Shown here: in pieces, positions 47,216 to 59,300 of the stretch
Layout of the letters: each line of letters begins with the position of its first letter
Position numbering within the stretch: the stretch's first letter is position 1
From: Lanius collurio
Taxonomy: Eukaryota > Chordata > Aves > Passeriformes > Laniidae
Assembly: GCA_020086605.1 (NCBI GenBank)
Contig: JACBWW010000069.1
Location: 2,069,500 to 2,133,499, forward strand
Reading direction: 5' to 3'
DNA: 64,000 bases
Translations under genes and position numbers: made by a program
Notes under the pieces: model-generated
Database searches by the model: none
What the model saw: only the letters and a program-made list of their open reading frames with translations
What the model was told of the DNA's origin: nothing

Positions 47216-48534
47216 GTCTTTGTCCTCAATGTCTGAGATGATGCTGTACATGGAGACAGGAGAGGGAACATCAGGAAACCTATCCCACCTTCTGTGTCAC
47301 CTGGTGAGGCAGAAGCTGGCTGGGGCTGGGTGGCTTGGAGGGTTGCAGCTGTGATTCGTGCTCCTCGTGCTCTGGCTGCACCTTGTCACCAGGTCCAAAG
47401 GGACATGGATATCCATCTGCTTTATCTAGTGAGAAAATGGATTTGTACCAGCCTGCCCACCATGGCAGTTCCCCAATGGGACTGTTCAGAGCTCTGCAAA
47501 AACAAGAAAAAGAGAATTTATCTTCCCTTATTGCCTTCTATCCCAATACACAACGTTATTCTTACACATTCCACAGAACATGCGAGACTTGTCCCAGCTG
47601 CCTCCTCCCCGTGCAGATTGTGCACTATTTATACGTTATACACACATGCTATTTAACGTACTTTTCATTTTTTTAACAGCAGCCAAAGAATCTTTTGCTA
47701 ACACAAATCTTATTTTCACATGTGGCTTTGTATAATGAATTTTTCAAAGATTTCCACACCTACTCTAAGTGAAATTATATCTTGAGGAAAGTATAGCTTG
47801 ATTGTTTATTCTGAACCATGTTGAAGCTCCTGCCTTTCCCGTTTTAATCTAAATTGCTCTTTTGAATGTGTTTTATATTAGAATTTGGAAACAGATACAG
47901 TTCTTTTATTTTTATTTGTTCTCCTTTTTTTCAATTATTTTTTTTTTTTACACACAAGCTTGAATGCACATATATTATTATGGCTGTCTTTCTGCCATTT
48001 ACAAAGGAAATGTACACCCTGACAATATAGCATGCACCAAATCAATGAAATATCCTGTGTTTTCTATTCATTAAGCCCCTAAAGCACTATGCACAAATTC
48101 CCTCACTTTAATTACACACCTCAGGGATGTGCAGGCCAAAAGGAGGCAGTCAGACAAAAAAGCCTGGTCTCTGCCAAAAGGAAAAAAAAAATTACTGGTA
48201 AACATTTATTTTCAGTGGGGAAATCTGCTATTAATTCATATAGTGACTTTCCCCAGCTGAAATAATGAGGAAAGCCAAGTGAACCAAATGTTCACAGTGA
48301 GCAAACATGAACAGTAGGAAGTCAGCCCATCTTGTATTTACATGTTTATTCCATCAGCCTTTGAAGAACGTTTTCACAATTCTTTATTTTTTGCGTGTGT
48401 GTTTGTGTCTCGAGTGTCAACGTTTACTCACACTCCTGGGAGGGTGGGGGGTGACTCATTAAGGAATTGGATTTGAAAAAGATGCTCAGATTCAGACTGT
48501 CCCATCCGGAAGGGGCAGTTAAAATTGTAGTATA
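47216..48534. other. AT-rich non-coding sequence
   Basis: Unique DNA with T runs near 47938-47950. No gene is supported. Confidence 0.55.
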
Positions 48535-48845
48535 ATAGAATAATAGAATGGTTTGGGTTGGAAGGGACCTTAAAACCCATCTTTTTCTGACCCCCTGCCA
48601 TGGGCAGGGACACCTTCCACTAGTCCAGGTTGTCCAACATGGCCTTGGACATTTCCAGGGACCCAGGGGCTGCCACAGCTTCTCCGGACAACCTGTGCCA
48701 GGGCCTCACCACCATCACAGGGAAGAATTTCTTCCCAATATCCCGTCTAACCTTGCCCTTTGGAAGTGGGAAGCCATTCCCCCTTCTCCTGTCACTCCAT
48801 GATCTTGTCCAAAGTCCCTCTCCAGCTCTGTTGTAGCCCATTTGG
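48535..48845 (-). mobile_element. CR1 LINE 3' portion
   Basis: In reverse orientation: AATAGAATAATAGAATGGTT, TGGGTTGGAAGGGACCTTAA, CCCCTGCCATGGGCAGGGAC, GCCTCACCACCATCACAGGG and CCAAAGTCCCTCTCCAGCTC. Confidence 0.95.
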
Positions 48846-48859
48846 GTACTGGAAGGGAC

Positions 48860-51800
48860 TCTCAGGCCTTCATTTTCTGCTGAAATACAGAGGGTGACTC
48901 CAAGGATCCCCAACTCTGAATGTGCCCATCTGAGCTGCAAGAATATTTGTTCTGGAGGTGCTATGTATGTAGGACTTTTTTCCTTACCTATTGAGAATGC
49001 TCATGCCTCCAAATGTATTCCCTGTCTGCTGTGAGGACACTCCAGCAACCTTTATTGGATTCCGTGGTTGGTAGAAAACTAAATCCAGACCTCACACAAA
49101 AAAATGAGCTGTATTTGCCAGTACATGAACTAGACACAAAATGCTGCACCCCATGTGTGCTTCAGCTCATCAATACCGACCAGCAAGGCCCTTGTAGCTT
49201 TACAAAAGATGTGTGTGATAGCCACAGCCTATTATAAAAACAAGAAGGAAACAAAAGTCATCATTACTTAGGCTTTCACCTTCTTCAAGCAGTGAAAATA
49301 TTTTCTTTATTGGAGTGTGCTAATAGAATATCTTCTTGACTGTTGTTCCTCCTGGAAACCCCCAAGTACACCAGGTTATTTTCAACAGCATTTTGTGATA
49401 TTGCATTCAGGCTGGGCAGAAATCCCTCAGACTGCAAAGGAAACCAGTTGTGTCTTAAATTGCATTTTTTGGTTTCATGGTGGCTCTTGATGGAGGTCTG
49501 GATGCTCTGCACCATGGGCAGAACACTGTGGGGTTTGCAGACTGGTGGGGCTGTTTATCCAAAGCAGGGAGGACAATACTGGCATCCATGAGTTTTGTTT
49601 AGCAAGGGAGCATGTTCAGATATTTTCAGGACCTGTAATTAATCATTTGAAAGACAGTAAAGCAACTTAAGAAAATTCCTTATCCTTTTTTTTTTTTTTT
49701 TTGACTGCATGGGTAGGCTTCTATGGTGGAGCAGAGAAAGTTTGTGCAAGTTCTCCTACAAAAAACCATGAATATCAGAGAATATTCTGGGAGATGTAGC
49801 TGAGGTGTCAGATATCCACAGGTCAAAAATCTCTTGCAGGCACTAAAGCAGAATAAGTTTAACTATGGCTGATTACGGTAAACAAATCTGTTTATGGGTT
49901 AGTGCCTATGGAGATCCTGAGTACTAATGGCATTCCACTGAAACTGCACATTTTAAAATGAAACTTTTGGATTTAAATGAAAATCATCAGAAAGGGAAAA
50001 ATGCATCTGGGCAGAGATGTAAATGGGTAGTGATGTCTCTGGGTTGAAACTTCCTCATGAGGGGGTTTGAGATGATAGCAGCCTTTTTCTGCTATTACTG
50101 GGAGGTTTTTATCCCTTAACCCCAGTAAGTATAAGCTAGCATCACTCCTTGAGTATTGCTTTTTCGGAATTAGCATCTACCAAAGCCCTCCCTAAATAAA
50201 TTTTTAGCAGATACATCATTTTTGTTAGAGCTGAATAAATGAATAAAGTGTATGTGCGATCCTTCTCTTTTTGCTATTCTATAAGAAGAAGAAATGCCCT
50301 ATTAATTTTGACAGACAACTTGGCATTAGCCACTTTAAAATCCAACATGGGATAAAGTTCTGCATTACTAGTCTTTCTACATTTTTGTCAAGAGATGAGC
50401 ATTTTGCCAGATTTTTTAATAATACGCCAAGAGCTTTGTCAGTCAGTTTGTTTAGCTCTGCGTGGTTATGCCAGTATTTTTCAGCTCTCCTGCTGTGTGT
50501 GCCACTGCCCTTCACTGCTTTTCTAGCTCCTCCCCTGCAATTAGACAAAGTCAACACAGCAGAGTCAGGCTGAGCAGCCCCGAGGTACCTGCAGCTCTCA
50601 ACCATCCAGATTCACAGACCCGACGAAGGGGCTTTGCTTATTCACTGCATCACTACCTCAATTAGGACTTTTTATTATATCTCATCTATTTGCCACAGAC
50701 ACAACAGATGGAACAGATAATGCTAAACACATTTTAAGTCCTCACCTAAGAAGGAGAGGGGGGGAAAATTATCCAGAAAGAAATGAGAGCAAATGCATAA
50801 GGCAGCTTGCAACCAGGAACCAGTTACCATGCCTACTGAAGCCTGTTCTAAAGAATGTGTTGGCTGACACACAGAACTCAATGAAAAGATGAAAAAAATG
50901 TGCAGGCAATACTAGTTTGGCAGGGATGGTGGGGAATCTGAGACAGAGCTGCTGGTATGGAAGGATCTCACTGCATGCAATTTGCAAACATGCCAATTCA
51001 ATGGCATGTGATAGACACTAGATGGAATTTAAAGGTCTTAGGGTCTTAGAGAGTTGGAATCGCACAAGGAAACTGGGTATTAAAAATAGCAATCCTTTTC
51101 ACCAAACCTTGCGCCTCAGATTTGAATTCAGCACTGTTGAGAGAAATCCCTGCCATCTCTTCCAGGCACGCTTGAAAAATTGCCTGGATGTACCTTAATT
51201 CTGCTGTATCTTCACATCCCAGTAAACACACGGCACCAGTGCCACTGCATTTCCAAAGAAATTCCCATTGCTTCTTTTGTGTGTGTGTATTTTGAAAGGG
51301 AACTGGCTGCCTAACAGGACTTATACTGCAACTTCAGGCAGTTAACTTCTATGGGATTTCCGAATTTTTCCTGGTGAGTGGGGAGAAAGAGCAATCAGGC
51401 TGGGGAAGGGAGAGGAAGAATTACTTGAGGGCTGAATTTTTTGAGGGAGGTGGTACAGATGATGGGGTTCAAGTTCTTCACTGTCAGTCCACCCTTTCTC
51501 CCAAATAAAAATCTATCCAAATTCCTATTTACCATATATGAAAGTCCTTAATGTTTTGTAAGAGAGGTCATCCATTTCTTTTATTAAAATTGTGAACATA
51601 CGTATATATGTGTGTGTGTATGTATTATTTTATGGCATGTGATAAAGATTTGAAAAGTTGGGGTACATGATTGAGACCTTGGGAAAGATTTCTGTAGAAG
51701 GGGAGCAGAGTACTCATTTCTCTTGTCTACTTGGTGGCTATTTTACAGCCCAGCCAAGATGCTGGCTTGGTTGAGGGCCAACTCCCAATTTCACAGATTG

Positions 51801-52985
51801 GATTTAGCAGCAATATTTTTGGGAGCCGTGGTGGTTGCAGGGTTTTGGGTCAGTCTGTTGCTGAGTAAGAACCATGTCACTATTTTCAGTTTGTACTGGA
51901 TTTGAACTGGTAAAGCCATGTTTGCTTGGCTCTGACTTGGTCCGTGTTTGTCTGCACTGATGTTTAAGGGCAGATCTTTGGTGTGGATGGAAGTTTCTGC
52001 TTGACACAAAGCACTTGCAGAATTTCACATCAGCTCTGCTGTCAGATCACATGGTGGGGCAAATTCCTGTGGCAGGAAGCACCACATCCTCACTCAGACT
52101 TCTGCCACCATCATCACTGCCCACCTGATGGATTTCCTTACAGGGAGGTTTCTGCCATCTCCTCTGCCCAGTGACCCCCTTTCCACAGGAGGAAGATGAA
52201 TGTCCACAGTTAGGAGATGCTCAGGCTGATGAGGAAAGCACAGCTCATGCTTCATGAACACTAATATTTCCAGTTTATGTATTCACCACTGCCGCCTTTT
52301 GAAGCCAGATTCATGAACCCTTATCCACTTTTCCTTGGCTATAAAAAGGATGTGTGGGTCTCAGAGGCCAAGTGAGAGATATGGTGTCTTCTGGAGATCA
52401 GAGGAGGGTGTCAAGCCTTTCCTAACTGGCAGGCATCCCCTCCCAGCCAAGGTGGACAACTGTCCATGCAACAGTACAGCAATTTTGGATCCCATTTCAC
52501 TCTTTTTTGCTATAGGTAGCCAAAATGCCTGATCTGGTTTGAGAATGCCATCACAAGGCTATGCTATGAGCTTGTAGGAACAGATGCATGGAAGGACTGT
52601 GCCTTAAGTTCTAGGGTTGGTGGAATTTTCATATGCCTCCCATGAATGAGGAGACACGAGGCTGTGTATATGCTGCTAGTTACTGTAATCCTGGTATTCT
52701 GAGAAATTTTGTGGAAAAGTATCTTTATGCCTCTGTTAGGATGGTGCTACTCATTGGGCGAGACTCTGGGTAGAAAGGGAGTCACAGATTTAAAAGCCAC
52801 AGAGACAACTGTGTTTGTTTAATCTGTCCTGCTATTTAATGCAGTCCAGAGGATGTTGTGGATTAATACGTGTTTGGATTGAGAATCTCACTTGGAAAAT
52901 GTCCAGTCTGGAGACTGAAATCTTCAGCAGTGGAGACTCCATTGCAGCACTTGGCCATTTGCTCTGGTCATTAATTACACCCCAA
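48860..52985. other. Non-coding sequence, no gene seen
   Basis: About 4 kb of mostly unique AT-rich DNA with a T17 run near 49687-49703 and a short TATG/TGTG repeat near 51600-51625. No credible coding frame. Confidence 0.55.
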
Positions 52986-52987
52986 TC

Positions 52988-53092
52988 TGAGCAACCTGGC
53001 CTAGTGGAAGGTGTCCCTGCCCATGGCAGGGAGATGGAACAAGATGATCTTTAAGGCCCCTTCCAATCCAAGCCATTCTATGATTCTGTGAA
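52988..53092 (+). mobile_element. CR1 LINE 3' end fragment
   Basis: GAGCAACCTGGCCTAGTGGA, AGGTGTCCCTGCCCATGGCA, GATGATCTTTAAGGCCCCTT and CCATTCTATGATTCTGTGAA are the CR1 terminus in plus orientation. Confidence 0.95.
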
Positions 53093-54377
53093 TTTCCTCT
53101 TGATCTCAATGGACCTTTCCCACCCCAGAGCCTAAGCCTGTGGTCTGGTGCATTTGAGGGTCTTGAGCTATTCAGGAGGAAATTTAGAGTGGCTAAAGCA
53201 GTTCAATGAGTCTAAATTCAGTTTTTTAGCTGGGTCCCATTATTCATCTTCCAGCCAGGGCCCTGATTGTCCCACTTCTTTTCATCTCCAACACCACCTA
53301 GACAAGGACCTTCTAATGATCAGTGAAGTAAAAGCCATTTATTCCAAATTTATTTAGGTGGTTTAGAGGGTCTGTGGAAGTACTTCAGCTGTGTTAGTAA
53401 ACTGTATTTCACAGCCTTCTCCTTCCTCTGCTGGGTTTAAGGCATGAAACCAGTGTAGGTGGCTCCACACTCCCAGTGTGGACGTGTCACGACTTCAAAA
53501 TTGATCTTTCAGCTGAAAACAGCTATGAGATGTGACAAACCTTGACACCTCAAGAGGAGGGGTAGCTGGGTGGTCAAGGGTCTGGTCAAACATGTTATCT
53601 CAGTGTGCTGAGGGGTCTGTGGTATGGCTGCCTCCAGCTGCAGAGCAGTGACCCGGCACAGCCCTTTACAGTGTTTGGCTGTTTATTGGAGTGCCTCATC
53701 TTCTTTAGCTTATTAATTCTTCCCTCATAGCCCACTGTTATGTAGAAATTGCTTTTTTTTTTTTTACAGATGGGGAATTCCCACCAGGGAAGTTGCAGGC
53801 TGTATGCACACTATCTAATTTAGGCACTAACTTAAGCCCCTGGTGTAGTTATTGGGTAGAGCAGAGAATTTCAGAGAATCTGAGGGAGGGAGTGCTTCCC
53901 CCACCTGCCAAGCAGCATCACGCTCTTCTCTCTTATGGATCCAGTGAAAAGGACAAATCTTCCCCAGGTGTTGCTGATTTTTTCTAGACCACACCAGACA
54001 GGACTGGCACAGTCTAGACTGAAATATGTGCCATTTATTTTGAAGCCTAATGGCTATGGATCACTCTTCCTTTGAATTTATTTTCTACTAGTTTCAGGAG
54101 TCTCTTCTGTGATTGGGATGAGACTTTTTTTTAGCAGGGATGTCTTCCCTGAAATGCCTAAATCACAGGGTGGGATTATTAATAATATAGAATATAAATA
54201 AAATGTGATACAGTCAATGACAGTCAACAGAAACTTGTTAAGAATAGACAATTTCAAAACATGGTAACATTTTTTAAAAGAAAATGCTATAATTTAGATA
54301 TGGTATGGCTGGATAACTTCACCAAAACCAAGTTATCTGTAACCACTATCAAAGAGCTACCATGGTAATTAACACTT
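53093..54377. other. Non-coding sequence
   Basis: No gene or clear repeat other than a T15 run at 53752-53766. Confidence 0.5.
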
Positions 54378-54425
54378 GGACTCGATGATTTTGGAGGTTT
54401 TTTTCCAACCTTGCCAATTCTGTGA
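54378..54425 (+). mobile_element. CR1 LINE 3' tip
   Basis: TTGGACTCGATGATTTTGGA followed by TTTTTTTCCAACCTTGCCAA and TTCTGTGA is the terminal 45 bp or so of CR1. Confidence 0.75.
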
Positions 54426-54689
54426 GAAGAAGATTGTTGCATGTGGAGGCCTTCAGGAGTTTGCCCTTGTTCTACTCAATGGAAGAGGGCGTGATTACAG
54501 GTCACACCAGTCTGGGGAGGCTACACCAAAGCAGAGGATCAGAACTGGGAAAGACTTGGTGAATTTGGAGCAGGGAGCCATGAAGGAAGAGGTAACAGGA
54601 GCGGTCAAACATCTCCAGAACTGTTGTGAGGGATCTGAGTCTGTCCTCCATGTCCAAGGGGTGGGGCAAGAAAGAAGGGCATTGGGTGA

Positions 54690-54895
54690 AGCCCAGAGGT
54701 TCAGCTTAGAGATTAAGAAACACTTCCCATGAGGAGAAACAGAGCAGACTGCCTGGAGAGGCAATGAAGGCTTTTAACTGCATGTTAGCCAAATATCAGC
54801 CTCAAAAATACAGGTAACCCTGCCCTGGGGCATAGGAATGGGTAGGTAGCTTCTTGATGTCCTTTCCAGCCTTGTTTTTCTCTAGTTTCATTTTA
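54690..54895 (+). mobile_element. Old CR1 LINE fragment (tentative)
   Basis: GAAGCCCAGAGGTTCAGCTT, ACAGAGCAGACTGCCTGGAG and GATGTCCTTTCCAGCCTTG resemble a decayed CR1 3' end. Confidence 0.4.
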
Positions 54896-55794
54896 CATGG
54901 CAAGATTCTGTGGGTTTTGGATGTGCACGCACAGAAACCTGCTTCATCCATCCCTTACATGCACCAGTATTACTAAGGGAAAGTAAACCTAACTCTTTAA
55001 ATTCAGCCCATTGTGCTTAAATACTGCTGAATTTCATGGCTGAGATTCAGGAGTTGCTTGTCAGTATTTGGGTGCAGGGGATGGAGGGTGTTGCATGGCC
55101 TATGCCTGTGCCTGGGCACAGCAGTTGGAGTTTGCAGGGCTTTATTTTCTTTTTAGTCTACTTCTTGGCTAACCATGAAACTCCAGACCCAGTCAGGTGA
55201 GGCCTGGATCTATTTTAATCAAGAAATTGTGGCATGAAAACAAAGACTTTTTTGGGGTGTATTCAATTGTAAGCTTTGATGAAAAGGGATATTCTGGTAC
55301 AAAACCATTTCAATAGCAGTCCTGGGAAGAAAAAAAATCAATACTAAAGGCAAAATAGCAGCAATTCCCTTTCCCTTTCATGCAAGCCCTGATCCTACAC
55401 CTGGGGATGCTGATGTGGGGAACCAACCCAAGTGAGAGGTGTGCATCAGATTAGCTGTGGCTAGAAGCAGACCACCTGGGGATAGATACCTCTGGGACAT
55501 TTTTATTAGCATGAAAATGACCCTTCAGGAGTTTTAGTGTAAGGGAAAGGTATGAAACCTCTGTTGTACCCCAGGCTGGAGCTGCCCAGAGACCTCCCAG
55601 ACCACACATCGAGTACAAGGAGCCAGCAGCAGTTCTGTGCTGAGTAACTGCATGAAATGTGGTCGTGGCAGCACATGGTTGGGTAGGAGAATCAATCTCT
55701 GGGAGTTTTGGGGCATGTTTGGAAGAGATCAGGTCTTTGGTGGCCATCTTCTCCTTGCACCCAACTATTCACTGTGCCCCACCCAGCAACGTGC
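54896..55794. other. Non-coding sequence
   Basis: No gene or clear repeat; short frames at 55451-55747 and 55637-55840 are not credible. Confidence 0.5.
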
Positions 55795-56341
55795 CTGTGG
55801 AGCCAGTGGGACCAGGGCAGTGACAATCCCCCTTTGCTGAGCACTGGTGAGGCGGTACCTTGAATCCTGTGTTTGGTTTTTGGCCCCAAAATAGTGCTGG
55901 AGCATGTTCAGAGAAGGGAACAGAGTTGGGAAGAGTCTGGAGCACCAGGAGGGGCTGAGGGAGCTGGGAAAGGGGCTCAGCCTGGAGCAAAGGAGGCTCA
56001 GGGGGGACCTTGTGGCTCTGCACAACTCCCTGACAGGAGGGGGGCTCAGGGGAGGTCGGGCTCTGCTCCCAGGGAACAGGGACAGGACAAGGGGAAACGG
56101 CCTCAAGCTGTGCCAGTGGAGATTTAGATTGGTCACTAAGGAAGATTTCTTCAGGGAAAGAGTGGTCAGGCATTGGAACAGGGTGTCCAGGGCAGTGGTG
56201 GAGTCACCATTTCTGGAGGCACTTAAAAGCCATGTGGATGTGACACTTGGGGATGTGGGTTAGTGATGGCCTTGGCAGTGCTGGGGGAATGGTTGGACTC
56301 AATGATCTCAGAAGGCTTTTCCAGCCTCAGTGATTCTATGA
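55795..56341 (+). mobile_element. CR1 LINE, about 0.55 kb
   Basis: A long 3' CR1 copy in plus orientation: GGTACCTTGAATCCTGTGTT, CAGAGAAGGGAACAGAGTTG, GAGGGGCTGAGGGAGCTGGG, GCAGTGGTGGAGTCACCATT and the end TCAATGATCTCAGAAGGCTT with GTGATTCTATGAA. Frames of about 119-134 codons on both strands belong to this repeat. Confidence 0.95.
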
Positions 56342-59300
56342 ACTGCTTTCAGGGCAATGATATTAACTGAGTTAGGGAGCCAATCTGGGAATAAATGTTG
56401 CAGGAACAGTCAGGATTTTGAATCCAGGTCCTTAAAAAAATCCATATGAATGGGGCAACAAAAAAAGGAAAGTCACAGGACTTCTTAAATTTGTATTGCC
56501 AGGCACATGTGACCCTGTGTTTAAGGTTCAAGGATTGACTGGCTTGACTGGTGAGTGTAGAGCCTGCCTGTGCAGAGGTATCTGCCACCAGACACCACTC
56601 TCCGCATGTCATGGCAAAAAATGTCCCTGAAAATGGGCATCTCCTTCCCTCTGACCACCTGGGGGATATGCAGCCCCAAACACTGGCCAACATTGTGAGC
56701 AGCTTCAAAGTACCTCAGTCATTGAAGTGACTGTGAACGATGCCGTTGACTTCAAAAAGAGCAGGATCAGACCCAAAGCCACCGGCATTAAAAGCAGTTG
56801 GGATGAAAAAAAAATACACATATACTTTGGGGAGAGGGTGGTGTCAAGAGGGCATTTTGAGTTAATTTCAGATTTGTTTTTGAGACCACAGCTGGGTGAG
56901 AACACTCCTTTGTGGAGAAACTGTACTTAAATTAACCTGCGATTGTACCAGCAGATGTAAAAGAGAAGCAAATGTATTAAACATCACTATCTTGGACATT
57001 AGTTCTGAAACTGCCACTGATCACACTCCACTTCAAAGAGACCCTCTACTAGGGGCTTGGCAGGGAAGATAAAGCCCTGGCTATTTACCTTCTGACCTTG
57101 GTTCAAGACTAAATTGAGAATCTAAATGAAAGTAGTTTGGTGGTCTCAGCTCAATCCCTGGTAGACAGTTGTCCGTATCACAAAAGCACCATCCCCAGTT
57201 TAACACATTTTGGCACGGCCGGTCCTCTCTGTTCAGGAGAGACCCTGGGCTAAATTAACACAGAGACTAAATTACATCTCATGTGCCATCGTGGAGATGG
57301 CAGTCTTCAGAATGGTGCCTTAGAATAGCAGCCTGTGTGGAAGCTCTCCAAACTGGCTTCTGGATAAAGAAATCTGCTTTCAGAGCTGCCACTTTCAAGC
57401 CTATTGCTTAAGCCAAAAAAAAATGAAAATAAAAGCAAATCACAACACAGGCTTTTTAGGAACGCGTACTTAGAACAAGGATGATGATCTTAGAGAGATT
57501 AAAGTACACTTTCTGAGTTTTTATTGAAATAACCAAAATTCAATGGATTATTTTCTCTTATTGAAGCATCCCATGAGCCATGACCATAAATTGCATCAAT
57601 TAAATACATTTCAAAAATTCTATCATTTCTTACTGGAAAAGCCAAAAGAAGAGATGCTGCCAAACAAATGTGCAAGAAGGCATTTGCTAAACATACATAT
57701 TCATCATTTACTCATATCTATCTAATCAATCACATAGATTTAGTGCCTGATACCATAAACAGCTACAGTCATGTTTAAATAGGAATAATCAAAATATTTA
57801 CATTAAAAATATCTGTAAATATTGGTAAGACATGACTACCCAGTGTATGCTAATACAGGATGGATATTGTGATATAGACAGCATGACATAAATATCAGAT
57901 TTAGATCCTGCATGTGCTGTGTGCTATGAAAAGTGCAGAAGCTCTAAGTGGAAAAAGCCCCACAAATCAATAATGAGGTCATTACCACAAAGCCTGAGTA
58001 CAATGCAGGAAAACAATGTCATATCCTCAGTTTTACTCTAATTGTGGGATGCCTTCTGAGCGAGCCGAGGGGACAGATGGTGGAGCAGTTCCCATGCTCT
58101 GACTCCTGCTCACTTTCTGGCTCTTCCTCACTCTTTATGTCTGACATTGCTTAGGCTGGATCTTAGCATTTTTCAGTGCTTCAGGGCAGTAAAAATTAAT
58201 AATTCTAATTGTTGCTATTAGAGAGTCTGGCTGGATATTGAAAGTAGTCTGAAAACATCATTATAAGGCTCTTAATGCCTTTCAGCCTCCAAAAGCCTTA
58301 TAAATGTTTCATTTTTTGTGGTGCCACTGGAAAGCCAGAGGTATCGCTGCACACACGATGTGCCTGGGGAAACTGAGGCACGAGGCTGCATTTGTAATTA
58401 CAAGTAAATTACTCCACACACAGAGGCTGTGGCTCAGCCTTCTGTGCTAGCAATTAGAAAATTCTTCTTTTCCTCTTCCCAGAAATACCATGGAAATAAG
58501 AGGGAAAAAAATTCTTCAGTGGTCCAAGCAGTGAGGCAGCTGCTGTACTTAATCTGACAAGGCCAGGATGGGGATGGAATAGAGGATATTGGTAAACAGC
58601 TGCAAATGAAGAGATGATACAAATTCACCAAAAAGGAATAGAAAAATGCAGCTTTTAAAAAAAAATTTAAATCAGACCCAACACACAAAATCCATCTCAT
58701 CTGCTCAGGTGTCGCAAACCCTTACACCTGCGAGCAGCTTTTTGCACCAGGAATATTCAGAAGCTTTTAGCCTCTCAAAGGCATAATTACATTCAGGACT
58801 GGGATCCCAGCTTGTGGCAGAAGTACCTCTCGTGCCACTGGAAGAAAGGCCTTGATCCAAATCCCACTGAAGGCGACAGGAGGGCTCTCATGCCAAGGCT
58901 TTGGAGCAGCCCCTGCCTTGGTAAAGAATCATGATGTATTATACACATAATTTTCAAAACTGGGTGGCTTAAGTGTATCTCTGGGCCAGGTTGTGTGATG
59001 GCAGATTTGAATGCCCAGGAAGGATCAAAATAGTCACAAAATGTAATTTCCACACGTGGAGTTAACTTTGCGTGGAGGGACCATTTTGTGTGGCTTATTT
59101 TGCTAAGAAATGGTTCCAGTACACCCCTCACTGGTCCCCATATGCTGTTCTAGACTGGTCTGTCATAAAAATCCCCACCTTGTGCTTGCAGAGACAGTGA
59201 CCCCACATAAACATATGCTCCCCAGACAGCCCCAGACTTTGCAGCATAATAAATGTGTTTGGGGAGAAGCTGTGCCCCGTTGCTTCTGAAGGCCCGGGCT

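Noticed and set aside
55765..56263. Frames of 119-134 codons on both strands
   Set aside because: All derive from a CR1 LINE 3' copy, upstream of its untranslated tail and not the reverse transcriptase.
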